Source of the DNA: CAYTBN01 sp964436045
Lineage (GTDB): Bacteria; Myxococcota_A; UBA796; UBA9615; CAYRNR01
Assembly: GCA_964436045.1 (NCBI GenBank)
Contig: CAYTBN010000017.1
Location: 1-64,000 of the forward strand
Direction: 5' to 3'
Length of the DNA stretch: 64,000 bases
The position numbers and the translations under genes were made by a program. Below, one piece after another: positions 39,201-47,601 of the stretch. The number at the start of each line of letters is the position of its first letter. The first letter of the stretch is position 1. Below the pieces are notes generated by a model that worked only from the letters and a program-made list of their open reading frames with translations, did not search any database and had not been told where the DNA came from.

Positions 39201-41522
39201 GGCGGGATCTCCGTAGCCGTCGCCGTCGCCGTCCGCGTACCAGCTGACGGCGTCGAGGGCGTCGTCCTCGTCCACCGTGCCGTCGCAATCGTCGTCCATG
39301 CCGTTGCAGTACTCCGGCGCTCCCGGGTAGACGCCCGGATCGCCGTCGTCGCAGTCGCTGGCGTCGGCCAGGTAGCCGACGGGTTCGAAGCAGGCGGTGG
39401 CGGTGGTGTAGGGATCGCCATACCCGTCGCTGTCGCCGTCGGCGTACCACACCGGCGCGTCGAGGGAGTCGTCCTCGTACACCAGCGTGTCGCAGTCGTG
39501 GTCGACCCCGTCGCAGTACTCGTCGGCCCCGGGGAAGGACGCGGCGTCGCCGTCGTTGCAATCGCTGCCGTCCGCGACGTAGCCCGAGGGCTGGATACAC
39601 TCGACGTCGATCACCGAGGGATTGCCGTACCCGTCCACGTCCACGTCCTGGTACCAGGTCGTCGCGTCGATGGCGTCGTCCTCGTCCACGTCGCCCAGGC
39701 AGTCGTTGTCCAGGCCGTCGCAGATCTCCGCGGCGCCCGGGTGCACGCCCGAGTCGTTGTCGTCGCAGTCCGTGCTGTCGGCCGCATATCCCGAGGGTGC
39801 CGCGCAGGCGGCGTAGGTCACCAGGGCGTTGCCGAAGCCGTCCCCGTCCATGTCCAGGTACCAGGTCGGTGCGTCGACAGCGTCGTCCTCGTCCACCGCG
39901 CCGTCGCAGTCGTCGTCGGTGTAGTTGCAGTATTCGTCCGCGCCCGGATAGATCGCCGGATCGGCGTCGTCACAGTCGTCCTCGGCGCCGTCGGGGCAGG
40001 TGAAGACCCCGGGGTTGCCGTAGCCGTCCCCGTCCAGGTCGATGCAGAAGGGTTCGCCGAGGATCAGGTACACCTGCCCCGCCTGGGTGTCGGCTTCGCT
40101 GCTGTGGTTGGCTCCGATGAGCAGGTCGGCATAACCGTCGCCGTTCACGTCCCCCGCCCCGTCCGCACTCCAGCCAGACCAGTCGTCGGCGAGCTCTCCG
40201 AGGAAGGACGCGTTGGCCCCGGCCAGCGACGTGTCCAGTCCCCAGACCGCCTGGGTGCCCATGAACAGGTAACTCTGCCCCGAGTAGCTCCCCGCGTCGT
40301 CGTTGCCGAACGCGCCGACCAGGAAGTCGTCGAGACCATCGCCGTCCGCGTCGCCCGCGCCCGCGATGGGCGTTCCCGAGAGGTCGTTGGACGCCTCGCC
40401 CAGGAACGAGGCATCCGAGGCGCCCAGATCCACGCCCGCCGCCCAGCCGGTGGCCTTGCCCAGCACCAGGTAACTCTGGCCCGCCGAGGTGGCGCCGTCG
40501 TCGTTGCCGTACGCCCCCACCAGCAGGTCGTCGTAGCCGTCTCCGTTCACGTCCCCCGCGCCGGCCACGCTGTGTCCGGCTCGGTCCCCGGAGGCCTCCC
40601 CCAGGAAGGATGCGTCCGCCTGGTTCAGCCCGATGTCCATCCCCCAGCCCACCGCGCGGCCGAACACCAGGTAGGCCTGGCCCGAGTTGCTCGAGACCGC
40701 ATCGTTGCCGTACGCGCCCACGATGAAGTCGTCGAGGCCATCGCCGTTCACGTCCCCTACCCCGTCGATGCTGGCCCCCGAATAGTCCTGGTCGGCCTCG
40801 CCGAGGAAGGATGCGTCCGCGGCGCCCAGGCTCACATCGCCCTGCCAGCCAAAGGCGCGGCCGAGGATCAGGTAGGTCTTGCCGGCGTAGGTGCCGTTCT
40901 CGTATCCGACCGCGCCGACGATGAAGTCGCCGTAGCCGTCCCCATCCACGTCGCCGGCGGAGGCCACGCTGTAGCCGCCCTCCTCGTCGACATCCTCGCC
41001 CATGAACGAAGCGCCCGAGGTGGCCAGGCTGGTGTCCATGGTCCAGCCGCTGTAGTCACCGAACACCACGTAGACCTGGCCGGCGTTGCTGGCCGCCTCG
41101 TCGTTCTGGTACGCGCCGATCAGGAGATCGTCCAGGTTGTCGCCGTCGATGTCCCCGGCCCCGGCGACAGCGAAGCCAGCCTCGTCGTCCGCGGCCTCGC
41201 CCAGGAACGACGCGTCCGCGGCCCCCAGGCTGGTGTCCTGCTGCCAGCCGCTCTCCGCCCCCAGCAGGAGGTAGGCCTGCCCCGCGCTGCTGCCTGCCTG
41301 GTCGTTGGCCGGCACTCCGATCAACATGTCGTCGAAGCCGTCACCGTTCACGTCCCCTACCCCGGCCACGCTGTAGCCCGCCTGATCGTCGGCAGCCTCG
41401 CCCCAGAACGAAGCGTGGGCATCGGCCAACGAGGTATCGAGCGCCCACCCGTCGGCGCTCGCACGGGGGGTGAGCGCGAGCGCGAGCCAGAGGGGCAGCA
41501 GCGACGTGGCGCGGCGAATCAT
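36225..41522 (-). CDS. Giant secreted FG-GAP propeller / MopE-repeat / lamin-tail protein, MYXO-CTERM-like
   Basis: A 1,765-residue paralogue of the 32416 product. Order: signal peptide ('ALALTPRASA'), seven FG-GAP blades (about 23-487), six MopE repeats (490-865), lamin-tail domain (865-1040, 'LLITEIMYDPEAVADFDGEW'), thirteen MopE repeats (1045-1675), Asp/Thr linker (1677-1724), 'GGCECRNDLSGGE', hydrophobic helix, and an Arg-rich end. It has nineteen MopE repeats against nine in the neighbour, so expansion of the repeat arrays is the main difference. ATG 41522 is preceded by GGGAG; a strong-looking promoter lies about 50 bp upstream. The 1,654-residue Val/Asp-rich plus-strand frame is a shadow. 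Role inferred as a surface Ca2+-binding adhesin-like protein. Confidence 0.87.
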   Translation of the reverse strand: MIRRATSLLPLWLALALTPRASADGWALDTSLADAHASFWGEAADDQAGYSVAGVGDVNGDGFDDMLIGVPANDQAGSSAGQAYLLLGAESGWQQDTSLGAADASFLGEAADDEAGFAVAGAGDIDGDNLDDLLIGAYQNDEAASNAGQVYVVFGDYSGWTMDTSLATSGASFMGEDVDEEGGYSVASAGDVDGDGYGDFIVGAVGYENGTYAGKTYLILGRAFGWQGDVSLGAADASFLGEADQDYSGASIDGVGDVNGDGLDDFIVGAYGNDAVSSNSGQAYLVFGRAVGWGMDIGLNQADASFLGEASGDRAGHSVAGAGDVNGDGYDDLLVGAYGNDDGATSAGQSYLVLGKATGWAAGVDLGASDASFLGEASNDLSGTPIAGAGDADGDGLDDFLVGAFGNDDAGSYSGQSYLFMGTQAVWGLDTSLAGANASFLGELADDWSGWSADGAGDVNGDGYADLLIGANHSSEADTQAGQVYLILGEPFCIDLDGDGYGNPGVFTCPDGAEDDCDDADPAIYPGADEYCNYTDDDCDGAVDEDDAVDAPTWYLDMDGDGFGNALVTYAACAAPSGYAADSTDCDDNDSGVHPGAAEICDGLDNDCLGDVDEDDAIDATTWYQDVDVDGYGNPSVIDVECIQPSGYVADGSDCNDGDAASFPGADEYCDGVDHDCDTLVYEDDSLDAPVWYADGDSDGYGDPYTTATACFEPVGYLADASDCDDGDPGVYPGAPEYCNGMDDDCDGTVDEDDALDAVSWYADGDGDGYGDPAVPTLACYEPAGFVAGNGDCDDTNPWVNPGQAELCDGADNNCDGTPDPDEVDVDADGWMECSGDCDDGDAGVFPGAAEVHDGADNDCNGLVDDGVLPFGGLLITEIMYDPEAVADFDGEWFEVHNDTEYAINLAGFYVYDNAFNEFVVAHDVWIDSGGFSVLGCNGDTVTNGGVILDYEYSIGDFHLGNGDDAIHIELAGLLVDSVEYEPGNYWPLASAASMSLDPAKFDESDNDFGTHWCATHAWPDYMLDGGDYGTPGGDNPSCCPDWDGDGYLDAACGGDDCDDDDPAVHPGAAEVCDGQPDNDCDGQYALDEIDADYDGYSICDADCDDTDPTVWPDAPELCDSIDNDCDGYIDEGTTYDWDGDGLTACEGDCDDTDGSVLPGAPEICDGKDSDCDGAIPPIEADDDADGALVCGGDCDDADATVYPGAPELCDGIDNDCNGIVPFEVDDDADGYMICANDCDDGDPAVNPSAAELCNGIDDDCDGYPDPGETDVDGDGFMVCSGDCDDSEAAANPGMAEIQCDGIDNDCEPLTPDAEDGDGDGYDVCVDCDDALASLNWDDQDGDGASSCHGDCDDGDPDVLPGIGEECDGIDNDCDPTTDEYDDADGDGFTECDGDCDDEDDLLNPDAIELCDGGIDNDCDPATDEIGDFDGDGINVCGGDCDDDEPDVHPGAVEICDGLDNNCNGSLMNGEEDNDGDGWLLCDGDCDDADPISFPGAPEQCDGLDNDCDNLIDEDADEDLDGDYFNACQGDCDNLDNHVYPGAPEICDGKDSDCDGLTPPDEADADGDGSLICDGDCDDTDPALNLEDADGDGFTSCNNDCDDLQPFAYPGNPETCDGIDNDCDGAVDDVDADGDGHVADACGGGDCDDADDAVSPDASEACSDGVDNDCDGLVDDEDDECAGDDDTSDDDDDDSTGDDDTTGDDDTTGDDDDDTEPLDDDDDTGGCECRNDLSGGEMAGGPAALLALMCLAGIRRRGNRPPRRS
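36352..36475 (-). repeat. Asp/Thr-encoding minisatellite
   Basis: Repeats of 'gtgtcgtcgtcg(cc/tc)' encode the acidic linker before the C-terminal anchor of the 36225 protein. Confidence 0.75.
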
Positions 41523-41569
41523 CGGGTAGCTCCCATCCAGGGTCAGGGCACACATATGCACAGAAGATC

Positions 41570-41598
41570 AGGGTAGGAGGGCGGGCAAGCGGGGTCAA
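41570..41598 (-). promoter_or_regulatory. Sigma70-like promoter of the 36225 gene
   Basis: On the minus strand TTGACC (41598-41593) and TACCCT (41575-41570) are 17 bp apart, about 48 bp upstream of the ATG at 41522. The spacing and -35 are good; the -10 is moderate. Confidence 0.45.
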
Positions 41599-41620
41599 AC
41601 ATCGCGCCCGCTCGCGAGCG

Positions 41621-42223
41621 TCACGCGCGACCGCGGAGCTCGTCGCCCATCCGGTCGAAGAACTCGACCATGAAGGAGTGACGCTCGCCTGCGACGCGCC
41701 GCGCCTCGTCGGTCAGTAGCCCCTCGCGGATCCGCACCAGCTTGACCCGGAACTCCTGGAGCGAGGTGTGCTCACCCGCCCCGTCTTCCGCCCACAGACG
41801 GCGGCCGTGGGCGCCGCCGAAGGCAAAGGCGCGGGCCACGCCGATGGCCCCGATGGCGTCGAGCTTGTCCGCGTCGTGGACCACCCGCGCCTCGACGGTG
41901 GACGGCGGCCGCCTGACCCTGAAGCGGTGGCAGGCGATGGCGTGGCAGACCGCGTCCACCGCCGGAGAGGGCCAGTCCGCCAGCAGCTCACGGGCGCGGG
42001 CGGCGCCGATCAGCGCGTGATCGCCACCCTCTCTCCGCTCCTGCTCGCGGCCGATGTCGTGGAGCAGCGCCGCGGCCCGCACGATGCCCCCGTCCGCGCC
42101 CTCGGCACGCGCGATGCGCTCCGCAGTGGTCAGGACCCGCAGCGCGTGATCGAAGTCGTGGGCGGCCTCGCCGCCGTACAGGGGTCGGACCAGGTCGACG
42201 GGCAGCTCGGGAACGCCGTCCAT
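41621..42223 (-). CDS. HD-domain phosphohydrolase
   Basis: A 200-residue metal-dependent phosphohydrolase of the HD superfamily (YedJ/YpgQ-like). Metal ligands are His26 in 'AAHDFDHALRV', His55-Asp56 in 'LLHDIGRE', and Asp in 'VVHDADKLDAIGAIG', with 'HAIACHRFR' between. Members hydrolyse phosphate from nucleotides; the substrate is unknown. ATG 42223 has a perfect AGGAGG 5 bp upstream; the much longer frame above it only shadows the divergent oxidoreductase gene. Confidence 0.88.
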   Translation of the reverse strand: MDGVPELPVDLVRPLYGGEAAHDFDHALRVLTTAERIARAEGADGGIVRAAALLHDIGREQERREGGDHALIGAARARELLADWPSPAVDAVCHAIACHRFRVRRPPSTVEARVVHDADKLDAIGAIGVARAFAFGGAHGRRLWAEDGAGEHTSLQEFRVKLVRIREGLLTDEARRVAGERHSFMVEFFDRMGDELRGRA

Positions 42224-42307
42224 GGGGCCTCCTCGCTGCGCTGGCTGCGCAGGGGTGAAACCGATAGAGTGGGTCTCCCACCGGGGGTCGGAGGGCTTCA
42301 TTCGAGC

Positions 42308-43744
42308 ATGAATCGTTCGGCACCGCACGCGCTGGTGATCGGGGCCGGGATGGGAGGGCTGGCCTGCGCGGCGCGGCTGGTGGCCGCCGGTGTGCGAACC
42401 ACGATCGTCGAGTCCAGTGAGCGGGCCGGCGGCCGCTGCGGCGGGTTCCGCGACGACGGCTTCACGCTGGACTTCGCGACCCACATGTTCTCCCTCTCGC
42501 GGGCGGGTGAGGTGGCGCGGGCAGCGGCGCTGGTGGGCTCCCCGATCGAGTTCGTGGTCAGGGATCCGGTGGCGCGGGTCTGGCTGGGGGACCGGCAGTT
42601 CCCCTTCCCGGGACGCTTCGACTCGCCCCTGCGGCTGGCCCGGCTGGCGTGGGACGTCGGGATCGCCCGCCGGGACACGCTGGGGACCCTGCGCCACCTG
42701 GCCAGCCTGTGTCGGGGCGCACCGGATCTCGCCGAGGACTGTCCCGACGATCTGCGCACGTGGGCCCTGCGCCACACCCGCAACCCCGGCTATCACCAGC
42801 TGCTCAACTTGCTGTCCTTCCTGGCCTTCGTCGTGCCCTACGACGAGGCGGGTGCCAAGGAGATGGCCCGCTGCTTCACCCGTATCATCCGGGCCCCGGG
42901 GATCGGCTATCCGCGGGGTGGGTGCCTCGCGCTGGTCGAAGGGCTGGTTCGGGGGATCGAGCGCTGCGGCGGCCATTTCCGGTTCGGCCAGCGGGCCGAG
43001 GCGATCCGGATCGACGGGGGAAGGGTGCGCGGGGCGACGGTCGACGGCCGGTCGCTCGACGCCGACCTGGTGTTCTGCAACGCCGGGGTGCGAGGGACCG
43101 TCGCGCTGGCCGGGACGGATGTGGTGGGTCCGGAGCTGGCCCGCCAGGCGGCGGCCCTGACCGACTCGATGGCCGGGGTGATGCTGCGCTACCGCCTCGA
43201 TCGGCCGGTGATCCCCGACCCCGTGCTTTTTGTGATGCCGTCCACCCCCGCCGAGCGGGTCTGCGAGCTGATCCGGGCAGGCCGGCTGGAGGAAACGGGC
43301 GCGGGGTTCTACGTCACGGTTCCGTCGAACTTCGACCCCGCGCTGGCACCCCCGGGCAGACAGGTGGTGGTGGCCGGCACGCTCGCCCCCGCCGAGGTCG
43401 CTCAGGTCGATCGCGGCAGGGAGATGCTGTCCTCGATGGAGCGTCGTCTGGCGGAGCTGTTCCCGGAGTTGCCGGGCGCGATCATCGATCGTCAGCTGGT
43501 GGACGTGACCGCGGTGGCCCGGGCCAGCGGCCGCCCCGGGCGGGGGGAGGCGGTGGGGGTCGCCCAGACACCGGCACAGACGGGCCCGGGCCGGCCCCAC
43601 TGGCAGACGGCTGTGCGCGGGCTGTACATGGTCGGCGCCGACACGGGCGGCGGCGCCATCGGAACCGAGCTGGCCGCAGGTAGCGGGCTGGAGGCGGCGG
43701 AGCACGCCCTGTCTGGGCGGCCATGGCGCGCCCGCGGGCGCTGA
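42308..43744 (+). CDS. FAD-dependent oxidoreductase, CrtI-like
   Basis: A 478-residue flavoprotein of the phytoene desaturase-related family. N-terminal 'ALVIGAGMGGLACAARL' and 'VESSERAGGRCGGF' bind FAD; the C-terminal FAD segment is 'GLYMVGADTGGGAIGTELAA'. The middle has 'YPRGGCLALVEGLVRGIERCGG', matching the 9413 protein's 'YPRGGMQVFVEKLAD', so the two are paralogues. No carotenoid genes are near. ATG 42308 is divergent from the HD gene with an 84-bp gap. It ends 4 bp before the convergent kinase gene. Confidence 0.83.
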   Translation: MNRSAPHALVIGAGMGGLACAARLVAAGVRTTIVESSERAGGRCGGFRDDGFTLDFATHMFSLSRAGEVARAAALVGSPIEFVVRDPVARVWLGDRQFPFPGRFDSPLRLARLAWDVGIARRDTLGTLRHLASLCRGAPDLAEDCPDDLRTWALRHTRNPGYHQLLNLLSFLAFVVPYDEAGAKEMARCFTRIIRAPGIGYPRGGCLALVEGLVRGIERCGGHFRFGQRAEAIRIDGGRVRGATVDGRSLDADLVFCNAGVRGTVALAGTDVVGPELARQAAALTDSMAGVMLRYRLDRPVIPDPVLFVMPSTPAERVCELIRAGRLEETGAGFYVTVPSNFDPALAPPGRQVVVAGTLAPAEVAQVDRGREMLSSMERRLAELFPELPGAIIDRQLVDVTAVARASGRPGRGEAVGVAQTPAQTGPGRPHWQTAVRGLYMVGADTGGGAIGTELAAGSGLEAAEHALSGRPWRARGR

Positions 43745-43748
43745 GGTA

Positions 43749-44966
43749 TCAGGCCCGGGCGTCCTCTTCGGCGAGCACGAGCACGTCGCGCACGACCTCG
43801 CGGATCCGTTGCTGCATTGCCGGATCGATGTTGGAGAAGCGCAACCCCACCAGGTACTCGCCATTGTCCTCGTCGGGGCTGACCCACATCACCTCGGCGC
43901 CCAGCGCCAGCGGCGTGGCCGGGTCGTCGGGCAGCTCCATCTGGAGCTTCACCATCGCGCCGCGGGTCGGCCGGTGGGCCATCCGGATCGCGACGCCCCG
44001 GGCCGACAGGTTGACCGTCTCGGCCTGGACGAAGGCCATCCCGCTGCCGGTGAGGACCCTGGCCGGCAAGGCGATCGACCCGCGGGGATCCCAGCGCTGG
44101 TCGACCTCGTCGGGGATCTGGTCGAAGCCCGGTGTCCCGAAGATCTGGAGCGCCTCGGCGAACTCCCGGCAGGAGCGGAATCGGTCCCGTGGTTTCTTGC
44201 ACAGCGCCCGTGCGACGGCCTCGGCCACGTAGGGCGGGATGTCGGCGGCGACCTCGTCGAGCCTCGGCGGCACGCGCTGGACCTGCCAGTTGAGGACCTG
44301 CTTGAGGGTCCGGGCCTCCTCGAAGGGGTGCCGGCCGGCCAGCAGCTCGTAGATCGTCATCGCCATCGAATAGATGTCGGTCCGGGCGTCGGTGTACCGC
44401 CCCTGGGCCTGCTCGGGGGCCATGTAGGCCGGCGATCCAGCCACCAGCTTGTCCGGCGACGACTTCTGGTGCTGGACCATACAAGCCACACCGAAGTCCA
44501 TGATCAACGCCAGCCCCTCGCGGGTGACCAGGATGTTGTGGGGTTTGAGGTCCAGATGGACGATCCCGCGGCTGTGGGCGTGCCCCACGCCCTCGAAGAT
44601 CTGCCGCAGGTAGCCGTTGATCTCGGTGACCTCCAGCGGCCCCCGCCGCCGGGCCAGCAGATCCCGCAGGTCCGCGCCCTCCACGTAGCGCATCACCAGA
44701 AACAGCAGCCCGTCGTGCTCGATCAGGTCGTAGACCCGGACGATGTGCGCGTGCTCCAGACGAGCGTGGATCCGCGCTTCGCGCTCCACTCGCTTGAAGC
44801 GCGCCGGGCTGTTGAGGAACTCCTTGAGGAAGACCTTGATCGCGACCCGGCGCTTCAGGTGCCTGTCCTTGGCGCGGTAGACGTGGGACGAGGCCCCTCT
44901 GCCCACCCGCTCGGAGAGGACGTAGCGCCCGACCCGTTCGCCGGTCAACGGCCCTTGTTCGCCCAT
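43749..44966 (-). CDS. Ser/Thr protein kinase with C-terminal PilZ domain
   Basis: A 405-residue cytosolic protein. The kinase domain (about 14-275) has a Gly loop 'VGRGASSHVYRA', Lys44 in 'VAIKVF', catalytic loop 'IVHLDLKPHN' with Asp139, 'MDFG' with Asp157, and 'SPAYMAPEQAQG'. The residue before the catalytic Asp is Leu, not Arg, so it is a non-RD kinase, usually active without activation-loop phosphorylation. Residues about 288-395 form a PilZ-type domain ('PARVL', 'VNLSARGVAIRM', 'EYLVGLRFSNI') of the class that can bind cyclic-di-GMP; the RxxxR part is weak. The gene may link second-messenger level to protein phosphorylation. Standalone, convergent with the oxidoreductase. Confidence 0.87.
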   Translation of the reverse strand: MGEQGPLTGERVGRYVLSERVGRGASSHVYRAKDRHLKRRVAIKVFLKEFLNSPARFKRVEREARIHARLEHAHIVRVYDLIEHDGLLFLVMRYVEGADLRDLLARRRGPLEVTEINGYLRQIFEGVGHAHSRGIVHLDLKPHNILVTREGLALIMDFGVACMVQHQKSSPDKLVAGSPAYMAPEQAQGRYTDARTDIYSMAMTIYELLAGRHPFEEARTLKQVLNWQVQRVPPRLDEVAADIPPYVAEAVARALCKKPRDRFRSCREFAEALQIFGTPGFDQIPDEVDQRWDPRGSIALPARVLTGSGMAFVQAETVNLSARGVAIRMAHRPTRGAMVKLQMELPDDPATPLALGAEVMWVSPDEDNGEYLVGLRFSNIDPAMQQRIREVVRDVLVLAEEDARA

Positions 44967-45078
44967 CGGAGTCGATCCACGCGGCGGAACCGCCCAGGTT
45001 TGGAGCCACGGACGGGGGACACATTCCCCTCCGCCGACGGTTCAGGATACGGCACCTGCCCGCGAGCGACAACCGCGG

Positions 45079-46197
45079 TCAGCGGCGTCTGCGGCCGGCG
45101 GACAGCCCGACCAGAAGCACCACCAAGAAGATGGAACCGGCGGTGGGGGTCCGGGGCGCGGCATCACACTCGCAACCGTCGTCGTCGTCATCATCGTCGG
45201 GCTCGCCGGTGTCGTCGTCGCCCGTGTCGTCGTCGTCCGCGCTGTCGTCGTCTCCGGGCTCCTCGGGCCAGACAAAATCCTCGCCGCAGGCCTGGTCGGA
45301 ACCCTCCGGGCTGACGCACCACGACCGCGGCTCGCCCAGGTAGCTGATCTCCTCGCAGGTCCAGGTGGGCGGGCAGTCGCCCTCGTCGTCGCAGAACTGG
45401 GTGCAGTGGCCGTCGTAGTCCGGCCAGTAGCCGTGGCACAACACCTCGTCACAGTTGTTCCAGTGGGGATCGCAGCAGTCGCCGAGTTCGTCGTACTGCT
45501 CCTCGCAGACCCGCTGGCCGAGCTCCGCGATCTCGCGGCACACGTAGTCCTGATCCGGGTGGTCCGGACAGTCCGCGTCGACCTCGCACTCGTCTTCCTC
45601 GACGGGATAGAGGTGACAGATGCCCCATTTGTCGTCCCAGGAGAGCCAGCCAGCGGCCGCCGACGTGTAGCCCCAGAACATGGTCGCCTCGACCATCTCG
45701 TCGTTGTGGTCGAGTCCGAACACGTGGCCGAACTCGTGGGCCAGGACGGACTGGACGTCGAGGATCATCGGCGAATGGTAGGGATTGCTGGCGTCGGCCG
45801 ACCATTGCAGGTATTCGCCGTTCATCAGCAGGTTGACGTCGGTCAGCCGCTCCTCGAAGGGGTCGATCTGGACGCCGGTGGCGCCGGCGATGGCCTCGTC
45901 GCCGACCCAGTCCTCCTCGATCCACTGCACCTGGACGATGCCGTCGCCGAACACCACCTCGTCGACCCAGCCGAGGAACTCGAACTCCAGGTAGGTGCAC
46001 GACACCGTGGTCCACTGCTCCAGGGCCGCCAGCACCGCCTCCTCGGTGGCCTCCATCCCCAGGTCGTCGCTGCCCGGGCTCACCAGCTCGAGGGGCACGG
46101 GCAGCTGGTCGTCCGCCCAGATCACCGGGTTGGTGTTGAAGGCGGCGGCGCTGGTGGTCACGGCGAGGGCAGCGAGCAGGGCCAGCAGTCGCTTCAT
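45079..46197 (-). CDS. Matrixin-like metalloprotease, MYXO-CTERM-like
   Basis: A 372-residue secreted metzincin protease. After a signal peptide (MKRLLALLAALAVTTSAAA) the catalytic domain holds 'HEFGHVFGLDH' (His154, His158, His164, Glu155), the HExxHxxGxxH zinc site. The expected Met-turn could be 'ATMFWGY' just after it. A Cys-rich region (about 205-310, eighteen or so Cys) follows, then an acidic linker and 'DDGCECDAAPR', hydrophobic helix, 'AGRRRR'. It is the last gene of a minus-strand operon starting at 52004. ATG 46197; upstream frame extension is a shadow of the neighbour. It may process surface proteins or nutrients outside the cell. Confidence 0.87.
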   Translation of the reverse strand: MKRLLALLAALAVTTSAAAFNTNPVIWADDQLPVPLELVSPGSDDLGMEATEEAVLAALEQWTTVSCTYLEFEFLGWVDEVVFGDGIVQVQWIEEDWVGDEAIAGATGVQIDPFEERLTDVNLLMNGEYLQWSADASNPYHSPMILDVQSVLAHEFGHVFGLDHNDEMVEATMFWGYTSAAAGWLSWDDKWGICHLYPVEEDECEVDADCPDHPDQDYVCREIAELGQRVCEEQYDELGDCCDPHWNNCDEVLCHGYWPDYDGHCTQFCDDEGDCPPTWTCEEISYLGEPRSWCVSPEGSDQACGEDFVWPEEPGDDDSADDDDTGDDDTGEPDDDDDDDGCECDAAPRTPTAGSIFLVVLLVGLSAGRRRR

Positions 46198-46217
46198 GGT
46201 CCGTATAGTAGCCCGGT

Positions 46218-47582
46218 TCAAGGCGGGCAGGTCCGCAGGAGGTACCAGCCCAGCGCCGCAGGGGCCGAGACCAGCAGTTCGTCGACGCCGTCGCCATCCA
46301 GATCCACGGGGGTCGGCCGGCAGGCGCCGCCCAGGTCGTGGGCCATCAGCAGGGACTCGTCCAGGCCCCCCGCGCCATCGTTGAGCAACATCGAGAGGCC
46401 GTCGTCGGCGCAGACCACCACGTCGTCCCAGCCGTCCGCGGTGACGTCCGTCACGGCGGCGTACAGCCCGGGCAGGGGCAACTCGTGGCGCTCCGGTAGG
46501 CCGAAGTTGCCGTCTCCCTCGCTCAGCGCGGTCATCAGGTCGCCGTCGGCCAGCACGGCGAGCAAATCGTCCAGCCCGTCGCCATCCAGATCGCCGGCAA
46601 AGCCGATCTCCAGGGACCAACCGGTGCCGATCACCGCGGCCTCGGTGAACCCGCCTGCGCCGTCCCCCATCATCGCCGCCACGCCCCCCGTGTTGCCGGA
46701 GAGCACCAGGTCCGGCCTTGCATCACCGTCGAAGTCGGCGATCTGGACCTCGAACGCTCCCATGGTCGGAGAGACCACCTCCAGGGCGTCGAAGGCGAGG
46801 CCAGTCTGACCGAGCAGGACCTGAAACGTCCCGGCGCCCGGATCCACCAGCACCGGGTCCGCCGTGCCGCTGCCATCCAGATCCGCCACGGCGCCCCACG
46901 ATGGTGTCAGTTCGCAGGCGACGTCGGCGGCCACGCTGAAGGCCCCCGCGCCGTTGTTGAGGTAGGTGGACAGCGGACAGCCGGTGGCCAGCGGCGCCAG
47001 CAGATCGGGGTCGCCGTCGCCGTCGAAGTCGCCGCCGAGCAGGGAGAGGACGTTCCCCGGTCCGCCGATCTGGGTGGAGCCGTCGATGCCCCCCGCGCCG
47101 TCGTTGTGCAGCATGACGATCAGCATCTGGTAGCTGGCCAGCGCCAGGTCGGTGCGCCCCAGCCCGCGCAGGTCCCCGGAAACGGGCGTGGAATAACCGA
47201 ACGGCTGCTCCACCAGCTCCCAGGGTCGGAGCTGCACCCGGTGGTCGTCGGCGATCCCGCTGCAATCCTGATCGATATCGTCACCGCACCAATCGAAAGC
47301 GTCCGGGTGGACCTCGGGGTCGGTGTCGTCACAATCCAGGCTGGCGATCCAGCCATCACCGTCCCCGTCGTCGTAGGCCGTGTCGTCGTCACCCGTGTCG
47401 TCGTCACCCGTGTCGTCGTCCCCGGTGTCGTCGTCCCCGGTGTCGTCGTCTCCGGTGTCGTCATCGTCGTCGCCGCTCGTGTCGTCGTCCCCGGTGTCGT
47501 CGTCCCCATACACCGGCGTCTCACACCCCCCGAACCACAGGACGGCGGCGACGATCCCGAAACGGCTCCAGCGCCCTACCAT
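46218..47582 (-). CDS. Lipoprotein with acidic linker and FG-GAP/VCBS repeats
   Basis: A 454-residue lipoprotein. Lipobox 'LWFGGC' (Cys20) is followed by an Asp/Thr/Gly-rich linker (about 26-68, DDDTG units) and one MopE-like repeat ('DWCGDDIDQDCSGIADDH'). The rest (about 110-450) carries FG-GAP/VCBS-type repeats with 'GDFDGDGDPDLLAP', 'ADLDGSGTADPVL', 'ADFDGDARPDLVL', 'GDLDGDGLDDLLA' and 'VDLDGDGVDELLV' loops, likely a Ca2+-binding beta-propeller. ATG 47582 with GGGAGGG upstream, 19 bp after the preceding gene, in the operon from 52004 to 45079. Probably a surface binding protein. Confidence 0.83.
   Translation of the reverse strand: MVGRWSRFGIVAAVLWFGGCETPVYGDDDTGDDDTSGDDDDDTGDDDTGDDDTGDDDTGDDDTGDDDTAYDDGDGDGWIASLDCDDTDPEVHPDAFDWCGDDIDQDCSGIADDHRVQLRPWELVEQPFGYSTPVSGDLRGLGRTDLALASYQMLIVMLHNDGAGGIDGSTQIGGPGNVLSLLGGDFDGDGDPDLLAPLATGCPLSTYLNNGAGAFSVAADVACELTPSWGAVADLDGSGTADPVLVDPGAGTFQVLLGQTGLAFDALEVVSPTMGAFEVQIADFDGDARPDLVLSGNTGGVAAMMGDGAGGFTEAAVIGTGWSLEIGFAGDLDGDGLDDLLAVLADGDLMTALSEGDGNFGLPERHELPLPGLYAAVTDVTADGWDDVVVCADDGLSMLLNDGAGGLDESLLMAHDLGGACRPTPVDLDGDGVDELLVSAPAALGWYLLRTCPP
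47375..47510 (-). repeat. Asp/Thr-encoding minisatellite
   Basis: About nine units of 'gtgtcgtcgtc(a/c)cc' (plus strand) encode DDDTG repeats directly after the lipobox region of the 46218 lipoprotein. Confidence 0.75.
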
Positions 47583-47601
47583 CGGCCCTCCCGACCCGCG
47601 G

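Noticed and set aside
36612..41576. 1,654-residue plus-strand frame
   Set aside because: It is Val/Ala/His-rich without domain signatures and lies exactly opposite the propeller/MopE gene, whose GAC/GGC codons leave the antisense frame open.
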